Source: CAVQGZ01 sp963714455
GTDB taxonomy: Bacteria; Actinomycetota; Actinomycetes; Jiangellales; Jiangellaceae
Length of the DNA: 64,000 nucleotides
Assembly (NCBI GenBank): GCA_963714455.1
Contig: CAVQON010000011.1
Location: 1-64,000 of the forward strand
Direction of reading: 5' to 3'
Shown: piece after piece, positions 25,530-34,417 of the stretch
Layout of the letters: each line of letters starts with the position of its first letter
Numbering within the stretch: the stretch's first letter is position 1
Notes under the pieces: generated by a model
Databases searched by the model: none
Told to the model about the DNA's origin: nothing
Seen by the model: only the letters and a program-made list of their open reading frames with translations
Program-made: the position numbers and the translations under genes

Positions 25530-27227
25530 TCAGGGGAGGAACAGGCTGCTCAGGACGGCGAGGAGGGTCCTCGGGGTGGGGTTGGCGTAGAAGTCGACGA
25601 GGGCGTGGGCGTTGGCGATGGTGAGTTCGTTGTCGACCAGCCAGAACGGCTTGAGCGCCCGCAGGTACTGGCCTCTGCGGGTCAGCGGTGGGGTGGGACG
25701 GAAGCCTGCCCAGAGGACGTTCTTCTGCGGCTGGGGGAACATCAGGGCGTTGTGTACCGTCCCGATGCCGGACTGGATGTCGGTGGGCTTGTTGCCGGGG
25801 TAGGCCCCCCATGGGCACCGCCCGGTGACGGCGGCGAGCACGCTCCAGGTGTTGATGCCGATGCTGCCTGCTCGCAGGTCGGCGACTCCGTCCTCCAGCC
25901 TGGGTCCGAGGCTCTTGGCGGTGGCCGGGTCGATGATGAGGTTGGCCGACAGGTTGCCGGTCAGCTGGTCGTTGGCGAAGCTGATGGCGTTGGACAAGAA
26001 CGATTCCGGGGTGTCCCCGGGCAGCGACGTGGTGGCGTAGATGGGTCCGAACAGCTCGGTGCCGAAGACGGGGTGGTTGCTGGCGGGATCCAGCCCGGTG
26101 AGCAGGACGCGGGACTGCTGGCAGGGCAGCAGCTCGGCGTCGGGGTGCTCGGCGGTGAAGGCGTCGATCTTGTCCTGGGTGCCGGGGTAGAACGACTTAC
26201 GGTGCGGGGCGGCAGCCAACGCGGCCCGGACCGCGGTCAGGAACTCCTCGGCCTGCGGCCAGGACTCCGGTAGCACGAGCACCTGGGAGGCCGCGCACAC
26301 GTGCCCGGAGTGGTTGAGCTTCTGGGTGGCCACGACCTGGGCCTGCAGGTTGATGTCGGCCTGGCTCCACCGGCCGGGCACCACGATGGTCGGCCCGACG
26401 CCACCCAGCTCGGCGGTGAACGGCTTGTCCAGCAGCGGCTCGCCGCGGCGGCGGCGTTCGTCCGCCTCGGGTCCGGTGCCCCACATGATCGCGTCGTAGG
26501 TGTGCGCTCCACCGGTCATGTGGACCCGCTCGACCAGGTCGTCATGCACCAGCGCGGCCCCGATGTCGGCGCCGCCGTACACGAACCGCACGAACCCGGC
26601 ATCGATCAGCGGGGCGAAGACTCGCTCGATGACCGGGCCGTAGACCTCGTTGACCGGGTTCATCTTCACCACCACAACATCGCCGTCGACGATCAGCGCC
26701 GACAAGATGTCCAGCGGGGTGAGCAGCGCGACGTTGCCCGCGCCGAGGACCAGGGTGACCCGACCGGGCGGGTCGGTCTGCCGGTAGAACGGCGCCAGCG
26801 ACGCCGGCAGGTTCTCGATGGTCACGTCGGGCTGCATCCACACGTCCACCTGGGTCTGCTGCAGCAGGTCGTAGACGTTGCGGGGCAGTACCCGGGCGAT
26901 GACCTGGCTGTCCGGGCGGGTCCGCAGCCGGATCCCGTGCAGCAGGTCATCCCCCCGGTCCAGCGCGGTCAGCGAGGTGATCAGGTCGGTCAGGTAGCTG
27001 CCCAGATTCATCGGGCCCTGCAGCCACTCCTCCATCACCCCTAACGGCGAGTCAGCCGGGAAGCCCTTCAGCCGGGCGCCGGCCTCAGCCCAGTCCGGGG
27101 CATGCTGCACCGTCAGGCGCCGCACCTCCCGCAGGTAACCGGTCTTGTCCCGGACCGGCAGCCGGGCCCACTTCTTCTTGCTCGCCTCAAGATCCTGCAG
27201 GACCTGGCTGCCCGCGATCGTCTCCAT
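25530..27227 (-). CDS. Aldehyde dehydrogenase family protein
   Basis: This 565-residue protein is an NAD(P)-dependent aldehyde dehydrogenase, longer than the usual 480-500 residues. The nucleotide-binding region is LVLGAGNVALLTPLDIL, the general base is the glutamate in FTAELGGVGPTIVV, and the catalytic cysteine is in HSGHVCAASQVLVLP. An N-terminal extension of about 80 residues and a C-terminal tail ending TLLAVLSSLFLP are unusual. The ATG at 27227 begins a well-formed protein. It is first in the minus-strand group with hydrolase, SRPBCC and methyltransferase genes, which points to oxidation of an aldehyde released by hydrolysis; that link is inference. Confidence 0.83.
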   Translation of the reverse strand: METIAGSQVLQDLEASKKKWARLPVRDKTGYLREVRRLTVQHAPDWAEAGARLKGFPADSPLGVMEEWLQGPMNLGSYLTDLITSLTALDRGDDLLHGIRLRTRPDSQVIARVLPRNVYDLLQQTQVDVWMQPDVTIENLPASLAPFYRQTDPPGRVTLVLGAGNVALLTPLDILSALIVDGDVVVVKMNPVNEVYGPVIERVFAPLIDAGFVRFVYGGADIGAALVHDDLVERVHMTGGAHTYDAIMWGTGPEADERRRRGEPLLDKPFTAELGGVGPTIVVPGRWSQADINLQAQVVATQKLNHSGHVCAASQVLVLPESWPQAEEFLTAVRAALAAAPHRKSFYPGTQDKIDAFTAEHPDAELLPCQQSRVLLTGLDPASNHPVFGTELFGPIYATTSLPGDTPESFLSNAISFANDQLTGNLSANLIIDPATAKSLGPRLEDGVADLRAGSIGINTWSVLAAVTGRCPWGAYPGNKPTDIQSGIGTVHNALMFPQPQKNVLWAGFRPTPPLTRRGQYLRALKPFWLVDNELTIANAHALVDFYANPTPRTLLAVLSSLFLP

Positions 27228-27435
27228 CTCGACCCCCTCCGGCTCGGCTCAGCCGTCACCGCCCGGCAGCTGCAGTCGCCAGACGCACCTCCTGACTACT
27301 CCCGCAGGTCCCAGCCGTCCAGAGACAGTCGACAGGAACCCTTGAACCGCATCGCGGCTTGTGACCGGTCAACGCCCTCCCTCGGCCAGCGCAGGGCCCA
27401 TCGTCGCCGAACCGGGTCTGCCTCCGCACTGCCCT

Positions 27436-27481
27436 CTTCGCGGGCCTGAGGCTGTCGAAGGCAAGCGTCAGGCCCGCGAAG
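27436..27481 (-). terminator. Strong hairpin, probable terminator of the VapBC-type operon
   Basis: CTTCGCGGGCCTGA (27436-27449) and its exact reverse complement (27468-27481) give a 14-bp perfect stem with an 18-nt loop. It lies downstream of the toxin gene and upstream of the aldehyde dehydrogenase gene. There is no U tract, as is common for actinobacterial terminators. Confidence 0.55.
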
Positions 27482-27583
27482 CGATCACTTCCCTCTCGCG
27501 GCGACGACTCCGACCGCTGGTCCAGCACGCCTCAGGGTCGGTCAGGTGGCCACCCGACAACGTCCACGCATGCACCGACGTGC

Positions 27584-27619
27584 GCGTCACTCCGCCGCGT
27601 AGGGACGCACCGCGACGAG
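27584..27619. repeat. Dispersed island repeat, copy F
   Basis: Its first 15 bases, GCGTCACTCCGCCGC, are identical to copy E; the rest follows copy B (GGACGCACCG shared). GCGTC and GACGC can pair. It lies in non-coding DNA downstream of the toxin gene. Confidence 0.5.
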
Positions 27620-27667
27620 AGCTGGCTCGGTCCTTGAACCGCGTCGATTGCGCCCAGATAGGGCTAC

Positions 27668-28084
27668 CTACTCGAACGGGTTGACGATGGTCAGCCCAGG
27701 CGTTGCAGAGAAGTCACTGATGTTGCGAGTGGCCAGCTCATAGCGGCCTGCGAGGCAGATGCCTGCGATCTGGGCATCGGCCAGGGACATCGGTCGGCCA
27801 GAAGCCTCGGCCGTCACCAGGATCTCAGCGGTCTGTCGGGCCGCTGGCAGGTCGTAGACAGCAACTGCCTCGGCGAAGGTGTCCACCAGCCGGCGCCAGC
27901 GCTGCTCCAGGTCAGCGCGACGTCGCCCCGCGGGCAGCCGCCCCAGCCCTCGTTCGATCTCCTCGACCGTCACGACACAGATGGTCAGGTCCGCCGGGCC
28001 GAGGCCCTGCGCCCAAGCGAGCACCGCTCGGTCTGGTGAGTCCCTCATGAACTCCGACACCACGTTGGTGTCAGCGATGATCAC
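27668..28084 (-). CDS. vapC: PIN-domain toxin, VapC/FitB type
   Basis: This 138-residue PIN-domain protein begins MIIADTNVVSEFMRDSP, with the first catalytic aspartate in ADTN, then VVTVEEIERGLGRL, and ends with LADAQIAGICLAGRYELATRN, which carries further acidic residues of the RNase site. VapC toxins cut tRNA or rRNA. Its ATG overlaps the antitoxin stop by 4 bp, the normal coupled layout. It is inside the proposed island, next to a second toxin-antitoxin pair. Confidence 0.88.
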   Translation of the reverse strand: MIIADTNVVSEFMRDSPDRAVLAWAQGLGPADLTICVVTVEEIERGLGRLPAGRRRADLEQRWRRLVDTFAEAVAVYDLPAARQTAEILVTAEASGRPMSLADAQIAGICLAGRYELATRNISDFSATPGLTIVNPFE

Positions 28085-28317
28085 GCCAGGTCCACCCGGC
28101 GTGGTTGATCGGTGCGAGACGGCACGTCGAGGTCCGCTCCGCCGATCTCAGCCAAGGACGCATGCAACGACAGCAGGAGGTTCTGCTCGGGAAAGTCGAC
28201 GGCCGCGTCCAGGATCGCCCGAACCTCGGCCTCGACCGAACGTCCATGCTCGGCCGCTCGCCCCCGCAGCCGCGCATGCGTCCGCTCGTTTAGCTGCCTG
28301 ATCGTGAGAGTACCCAT
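28081..28317 (-). CDS. vapB: Ribbon-helix-helix antitoxin, VapB/FitA type
   Basis: This 78-residue protein starts with a ribbon-helix-helix DNA-binding segment, TLTIRQLNERTHARLRGRAA, followed by a helix SVEAEVRAILDAAVDF, as in FitA-like antitoxins. The C-terminal tail (RRVDLA) should wrap the toxin. AGGAGGTG precedes the ATG at 28317, and its last bases overlap the start of vapC. It probably represses its own operon. Confidence 0.85.
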   Translation of the reverse strand: MGTLTIRQLNERTHARLRGRAAEHGRSVEAEVRAILDAAVDFPEQNLLLSLHASLAEIGGADLDVPSRTDQPRRVDLA

Positions 28318-28376
28318 CACCCACCTCCTGACAGCAATGCTAGCATCCAGCAGGACGCGGAGTCGCACCCCTGTGT

Positions 28377-28410
28377 GTGTCACATCGCCGCGAGCCGACT
28401 CACCTGCGCA
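28377..28410. repeat. Dispersed island repeat, diverged copy G
   Basis: The stretch begins GTGTCACATCGCCGCGAG, sharing the start of the other copies with a few changes and then diverging. It lies in the gap between the two toxin-antitoxin operons. The match is weaker than for copies C to F. Confidence 0.3.
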
Positions 28411-28416
28411 TGCCAG

Positions 28417-28674
28417 TTACTCGTAGTGGAAGCGGGCCTGGAGGATGATCAGGTCGTCGCCGTCGACGAGGTAGACCAGGCGGTGCTCCTCGGTGATGCG
28501 TCTGGACCAGGCCCCGGAGAGCATGTGGCGAAGTGGCTCGGGTTTGCCGATCCCGGCGACCGGGTCGCGTAGGGCGTCGTCGATGAGCCGGTTGATCCGT
28601 TTGAGGGTCTGGCGGTCAGCTGCCAGCCAGTATGTGTAGTCCGTCCAGCCGTTGGGGGTGAAGACCAGCCTCAT
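28417..28674 (-). CDS. yoeB: Txe/YoeB-family toxin
   Basis: This 85-residue protein is a ribosome-dependent mRNA interferase of the YoeB type: LVFTPNGWTDYTYW at the start, KRINRLIDDALRDP, then GKPEPLRHMLSGAWSRRI and HRLVYLVDGDDLIILQARFH, ending in His-Tyr-Glu. These positions include the conserved glutamate, arginine and terminal histidine-tyrosine. Its ATG overlaps the antitoxin stop by 4 bp. Confidence 0.88.
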   Translation of the reverse strand: MRLVFTPNGWTDYTYWLAADRQTLKRINRLIDDALRDPVAGIGKPEPLRHMLSGAWSRRITEEHRLVYLVDGDDLIILQARFHYE

Positions 28675-28916
28675 CGCACGAGGTCGTGCGGGTCCCGCTG
28701 GCCGGTCTTGGCCTGCTGCAGGCTCTCCAGTAGGTGGCGGGCGTTCGCCGGGACGCGCAGCAGGTGGGCGGTCTCCTCCAGGGCGTCGTAGTCGGCGCGG
28801 GACATCAAGACCGCATCGCCGCGCCGGGACGTGATCTCGACGGGGGTTCGATCGGCATTGACCTGCTCGATCAGAGGGAACAGATTCTTGCGGGCCTCGC
28901 TCGCGGTGACAGCCAT
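28671..28916 (-). CDS. yefM: Phd/YefM-family antitoxin
   Basis: This 81-residue protein reads AVTASEARKNLFPLIEQVNA and then TPVEITSRRGDAVLMSRADY, the standard Phd/YefM DNA-binding domain, with a C-terminal tail that should neutralise YoeB. The second of two adjacent ATG codons (28916) is preferred because AGGAG lies 5 nt before it and only 2 nt before the first. A palindrome just upstream is the likely self-regulatory operator. Confidence 0.87.
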   Translation of the reverse strand: MAVTASEARKNLFPLIEQVNADRTPVEITSRRGDAVLMSRADYDALEETAHLLRVPANARHLLESLQQAKTGQRDPHDLVR

Positions 28917-28928
28917 CATGACTCCTAG

Positions 28929-28948
28929 TGGTACGACTTACGGTACCA
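28929..28948. promoter_or_regulatory. Probable autoregulatory operator of the YefM-YoeB operon
   Basis: TGGTAC and GTACCA form a perfect 6-bp inverted repeat separated by 8 bp, about 10 bp before the antitoxin start. Known YefM operators contain TGTACA palindromes, to which this is close. Confidence 0.5.
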
Positions 28949-29343
28949 GTGTGCCATCTGGTGCCCCCACCGACAACCGCTCGCTACCCGTTCAGCTGCA
29001 CACCGCTGTTGATCCACACCCCGCCGCCAGTGACGCACACGCTTGCGAAGAAGGCCCGCTCGACGGACAGCCGACTGCGGACTCGAAGCGCACCCGCCAG
29101 TGAATGGACCGCATCCTGCCCCGGCGTGAGATCGTCGAGACCCAGGCGCATGACATGCGCACACCCCACCCGTCGGTCAACCACCGGCTGACCTGCGACG
29201 ACACGCCCACCAGCCCGCTCAGGACACATCCAGTACACACCAGCATGTGTACTCGATGTGTACCAGCGACGTACAACGCGGACTATCCGGACACTAGTCA
29301 GTTGGGACGCCTACCGGGAAACCCCCGCTGACCTGGGCAAATG
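28949..29343. other. Gene-free stretch next to the right island junction
   Basis: No gene is supported. At 29232-29264 it contains AGTACACA, TGTGTACT and TGTGTACC. The first two form an 8-bp inverted repeat with a 6-nt spacer, and the last two are direct repeats 11 bp apart. These could be protein-binding sites. Confidence 0.45.
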
Positions 29344-29374
29344 CTTGAGCCGCCTGTGGGAATCGAACCCACGA
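29344..29374 (-). repeat. Right island junction: direct repeat in tRNA-Thr 3' end (attR-like)
   Basis: These 31 bp are identical to 14308-14338. They cover the acceptor 3' strand and T arm of the intact tRNA-Thr gene plus 4 bp beyond it, the usual target of tyrosine integrases. Confidence 0.72.
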
Positions 29375-29421
29375 CCTACGCATTACGAGTGCGTCGCTCT
29401 GGCCAACTGAGCTAAGGCGGC
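29348..29421 (-). tRNA. tRNA-Thr (anticodon CGT)
   Basis: The 74-nt minus-strand sequence folds into a full cloverleaf: acceptor GCCGCCT with AGGCGGC, D stem GCTC/GAGC, anticodon stem ACGCA/TGCGT with loop CTCGTAA (anticodon CGT, reading ACG), and T arm GTGGG-TTCGATT-CCCAC. The discriminator base is T and the CCA end is not encoded. Its 3' end is the proposed integration site. Confidence 0.93.
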
Positions 29422-29523
29422 GAGCGGGCTTTGCGGCCCGGCAGCCCGCCCAGTGTACGTGGGTCCGGTCGACGTCAAGGCTCAGGTGAGGCCCACCGGC
29501 AACCGGGAGCCGCCGACCACTCG

Positions 29524-31026
29524 GTGACGCGCTCGCCGTACAGTCCCGACGTGCCTGGACGTCGAGCGGCCGTCGCCGCGGGATCGATCGGGGCGGTCGA
29601 GGCTGCCGGTCACATCCTGCGCGCAGGCGGCAACGCGGTGGACGCGGCTGTCGGTGCCGCTTTCGCGGCCACGGTCTGCGAACCGGGTCTCGCCAGCCTG
29701 GCCGGCGGCGGTTTCCTCACCGTTCGCACGGCTAGCGGCGAGGAGGTCGTGCACGACTTCTTCGTCAACGCGCCGGGGCTCGGTCGCCCCGGCGACGCGC
29801 CGGCACCGACCCTGGACACCGTCACCATCAGGTTCGGCGGAGCCGATCAGGTGTTCCACGCGGGGCTGGGCTCGCTCGCAGTGCCTGGAACGCTGGCCGG
29901 TCTGCTGCATGCCCACGACAGGCATGGCCGACTGGATCTCGCCGAGGTCGTCGCTCCCGCGACGCGACTCGCGGCCGAGGGCTGGACTGTCGACGCGACG
30001 CAGCACGCGGCCGGCGTCCTGCTCACCGAGATCTTCCGGCTGAGCGACGAGTGCTGGTCGCTGTACTCGATCGACGACGCGGCACCACCGATCGGCTCGA
30101 TTCTCACCAACCCGCAGCTGGCTGCAACCCTGGAAGCGATCGCTTCCGGGACCGTGCGCAGCTTCACCGACATCGACGGAATGCGGGCGTTGCTGGCAGA
30201 CGTCGCAGCCGTCGGCGGCGCCCTGAACGCCGACGATCTTGCCGCATACGCGCCCGTCGAACGCACGCCGCTGCGGGCGGGACACCGCGGCGCGGTGCTG
30301 TCGACCAACCCGGCGCCGTCGTTCGGCGGACCGATCCTGGCCGAGGCCACCCGGCTTCTCGGCGAGCAGGGCCCGGTGACGGCGGACGCAGCCGGCGCCA
30401 CCAGGCTCATCGCGGCACTGCGTGGGGCAACCGAGCGCGAGAAAGAGCTGCGTCGCCGCGTCCCAGTCGCGGTCAAGGGGACGACGCACGTCAGCGTCGT
30501 CGACGCCGACGGGGCCGTGGCGTCGCTCACCCAGTCGAACGGGTCGAGCAGCGGCATCATGGTGCCCGGCGCCGGCGTCCAGATGAACAACGTCATGGGC
30601 GAAGAAGACCTGCACCCCGCGGGCCTGCACACCGCCGTCCCAGGGTCGCGGGTCGGCTCGATGATGGCGCCGTCCCTGCTCGACCTGCCCGACGGTCGCG
30701 TCGTGGCGCTCGGCAGCGGCGGCAGCGAACGCATCCGCAGCGCGATGCTGTCGGTGCTCGTCGGACTCGTCGACCGTGGCGAGCACGCCGACGGCGCAGT
30801 CGAGACGCCGCGTGTCCACTGGGACGGGTCAGGTGTTCAGGCCGAGCCTCCGCTGGACGACGACATCGCGGACGCCCTGGCGCAGCTCGGCCCGGTCACC
30901 CGGTGGACCGGCAAGCACCTGTACTTCGGCGGTGCGCACGTCGTGGTGCGTTACCCGGACGGCCGGGTCGAGGCGCACGGCGACTCGCGCCGCGGCGGCG
31001 CGTCCGCCGTCATCGACCTGCCCTGA
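29524..31026 (+). CDS. Gamma-glutamyltransferase family protein
   Basis: This protein of about 500 residues has the Ntn-hydrolase gamma-glutamyltranspeptidase layout. The N-terminal part begins AAVAAGSIGAVEAAGHILRA and GGNAVDAAVGAAFA, and the self-cleavage and nucleophile threonine lies in KGTTHVSVVDADGAVASLTQ, followed by SSGIMVPGAG and GSMMAPSLLDL. It would cleave gamma-glutamyl bonds such as in glutathione-like compounds or a related substrate. No secretion signal is seen. The start is uncertain: GTG 29524 and GTG 29551 both fit, and neither has a strong ribosome site. It converges on lysS. Confidence 0.82.
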   Translation: MTRSPYSPDVPGRRAAVAAGSIGAVEAAGHILRAGGNAVDAAVGAAFAATVCEPGLASLAGGGFLTVRTASGEEVVHDFFVNAPGLGRPGDAPAPTLDTVTIRFGGADQVFHAGLGSLAVPGTLAGLLHAHDRHGRLDLAEVVAPATRLAAEGWTVDATQHAAGVLLTEIFRLSDECWSLYSIDDAAPPIGSILTNPQLAATLEAIASGTVRSFTDIDGMRALLADVAAVGGALNADDLAAYAPVERTPLRAGHRGAVLSTNPAPSFGGPILAEATRLLGEQGPVTADAAGATRLIAALRGATEREKELRRRVPVAVKGTTHVSVVDADGAVASLTQSNGSSSGIMVPGAGVQMNNVMGEEDLHPAGLHTAVPGSRVGSMMAPSLLDLPDGRVVALGSGGSERIRSAMLSVLVGLVDRGEHADGAVETPRVHWDGSGVQAEPPLDDDIADALAQLGPVTRWTGKHLYFGGAHVVVRYPDGRVEAHGDSRRGGASAVIDLP

Positions 31027-31093
31027 CCGCAGGCCGTCGGAGCGGCATCGTGGCTGTGGGCACGGACGATCCCGCTCCCACCACCGCCGACGG

Positions 31094-32635
<1,542 letters not shown>

Positions 32636-32656
32636 AGTCGCCCAACCGTAGTGCGC

Positions 32657-34417
32657 TCAGCGCTCGGACGACGCGCCGGAGTCGTCGACGCGCGAGCCAG
32701 GGTCGGGCGGGTCCACCAGGTCGCGGTAGGCCTCGAGTCGCGCGACGGTGGCCGCGTCCCAGCCGTCGGGCTGGAGCACCGCTGCCCATCCGGTGGCGTG
32801 GGCGTCGGAGTAGTTGTGCCCGAACCCCGGCGGCACGATGCCGTTCGTGGTGAAGTCGATGAGCATCTGCTCCCACGTGAACAGCGGCCACCAGGCCATC
32901 CGCTCGGGAAGAGTGTCGAACCGGGACTGGCCGATCCAGTCCGGACGCGTGCGCCACAACGAGCCTTCGAGGTAGGCGACGGGGTCGGTCGCGCTGTGCA
33001 TGAACAGGATGCGGTTCGGACCCCACGTGGGATCGGTCAGGTCCACCCGCGCGGCACTGGCTGCGAACCGCGCGACCGTGCCGTCCTCGACGACCGGCTC
33101 CCATGCCGGGGTGCCCTCGGGGAACGACACCCACTGCGAGATCAGGTCGCTCGTGGCCGGCGTGCCGACCCACAGCACGCCGTCGAAGTGCTCGGCCACC
33201 TGCTCGGGGCTCTGCCCGACGAACACGTCCTGCGATCCGATCGCCCCGAGGCTCTCCCCGTTGAGGTACAGGTCGGGTCGCTCGTCCGCGGGCAGCGCGG
33301 CGACCGCCTCGGTGAAGGCGTCGACCAGTGCCTTGGCCTCGCGGTCGACGCCCGTGGGGTCGGTGAGCGCAGTCAGCCAGGACGGCACGGACGAGTAGGC
33401 GCTGGCAGCCGTGGCGACGTCGCCGTTGGCGACGTACTCCAGCGTCCTCGCCGAGACCGGGTGGACGGCACCGAGGCCACTGGTGACGACGACGACGAGC
33501 GACTCGCGGTCGAAGCCGCCGGCCCGACGGGTCTCCTGCACCAGCAGGGCCGCGCGCTCCTCGGGCGAGTCCGCCTGCTCCGTGCCCACGTAGACGCGAA
33601 CCGGCTCCGTGGCCGGAACCCCGGAGAACCCCTCGATCGTGGCGGCGTCCGGCCCGTCGGCCACGAACTCGCGGCCCTGCCGGCCGAGCGTCTCCCACTC
33701 GACCAACGAGGCGGGGCTGCCCGAGCGCAGCGACGACGTCGGCTGCTGCTGACCGGCGGTGTCGGCATCGGTGCGCAGGTACGACTGGTAGACCAGCGCC
33801 AGCATGCCGGCAAGCATCCCGACGACCAGCGCCGCCATCGTGAACCCACCCAGCAGCGTCGACAGCCCCGGTGACGGAACCAGACGGCGCCAGGTGCGAC
33901 CCAGGCGGCGCCCCCCGGCGCGCACGCTGCGCCCGAGACCGACGAGAAGCACCGTGGCCAGCGGCGCGATGACGACGACCAGCGGCCAGGACGGCAGCCC
34001 CCACCCGGCGGCGGCGGCCATCTCGGTCTGCCACTGCAGCGCGAACGGGGTCAGCGCGAGGGCGCCTGCAGCCGCGACGGCGAAGGCACCCAGCGCGACC
34101 CGACGAGCGGTGTCGCGTGAGTCGAGCCACCGTCGGTCGCCGGTGACGAGCCGGGTGAACGCGCCGAGGACGGCGCCGATCGCGTAGCCGGTCAGCGGCA
34201 GCAGCGTGCTCATCACCACCTGGACGGTGGTCGTGCGCGGCACCATGGTGGGTGTCAGCGAGACGAGGTATCCCACCCAGGCAAGTACCAGCCCTGTCGC
34301 CGAGACCGCCGGGCTGGTGCGCCACGGCATCGGCGGCTTCGCCGGGACGCCGGCCGCGGCCGTCGACGTCGCCGTGCCGCCGGTCGGCTGAGGCGCACGA
34401 GCGCCGTTCAGGAGCAC
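32657..34417 (-). CDS. Membrane alpha/beta hydrolase (Abhydrolase_9 family)
   Basis: This 586-residue protein has about five N-terminal membrane helices (for example GLVLAWVGYLVSL, LGAFAVAAAGALAL and WPLVVVIAPLATVLLVGL) and a large C-terminal alpha/beta hydrolase domain. The nucleophile region is LYLNGESLGAIGSQ and later catalytic regions are FMHSATDPVAYL and GFGHNYSDAHA. This arrangement is that of the actinobacterial Abhydrolase_9 family, which has no settled substrate. The GTG at 34417 overlaps the upstream gene by 10 bp and was chosen because the longer frame reads through that gene. Confidence 0.75.
   Translation of the reverse strand: MLLNGARAPQPTGGTATSTAAAGVPAKPPMPWRTSPAVSATGLVLAWVGYLVSLTPTMVPRTTTVQVVMSTLLPLTGYAIGAVLGAFTRLVTGDRRWLDSRDTARRVALGAFAVAAAGALALTPFALQWQTEMAAAAGWGLPSWPLVVVIAPLATVLLVGLGRSVRAGGRRLGRTWRRLVPSPGLSTLLGGFTMAALVVGMLAGMLALVYQSYLRTDADTAGQQQPTSSLRSGSPASLVEWETLGRQGREFVADGPDAATIEGFSGVPATEPVRVYVGTEQADSPEERAALLVQETRRAGGFDRESLVVVVTSGLGAVHPVSARTLEYVANGDVATAASAYSSVPSWLTALTDPTGVDREAKALVDAFTEAVAALPADERPDLYLNGESLGAIGSQDVFVGQSPEQVAEHFDGVLWVGTPATSDLISQWVSFPEGTPAWEPVVEDGTVARFAASAARVDLTDPTWGPNRILFMHSATDPVAYLEGSLWRTRPDWIGQSRFDTLPERMAWWPLFTWEQMLIDFTTNGIVPPGFGHNYSDAHATGWAAVLQPDGWDAATVARLEAYRDLVDPPDPGSRVDDSGASSER

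Larger units (their letters stand above)
27228..27667. other. Intergenic stretch with terminator-like hairpin and repeat copy
   Basis: No gene is supported between the aldehyde dehydrogenase start and the end of vapC. It holds the 14-bp inverted repeat at 27436-27481 and repeat copy F at 27584-27619. Confidence 0.5.
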
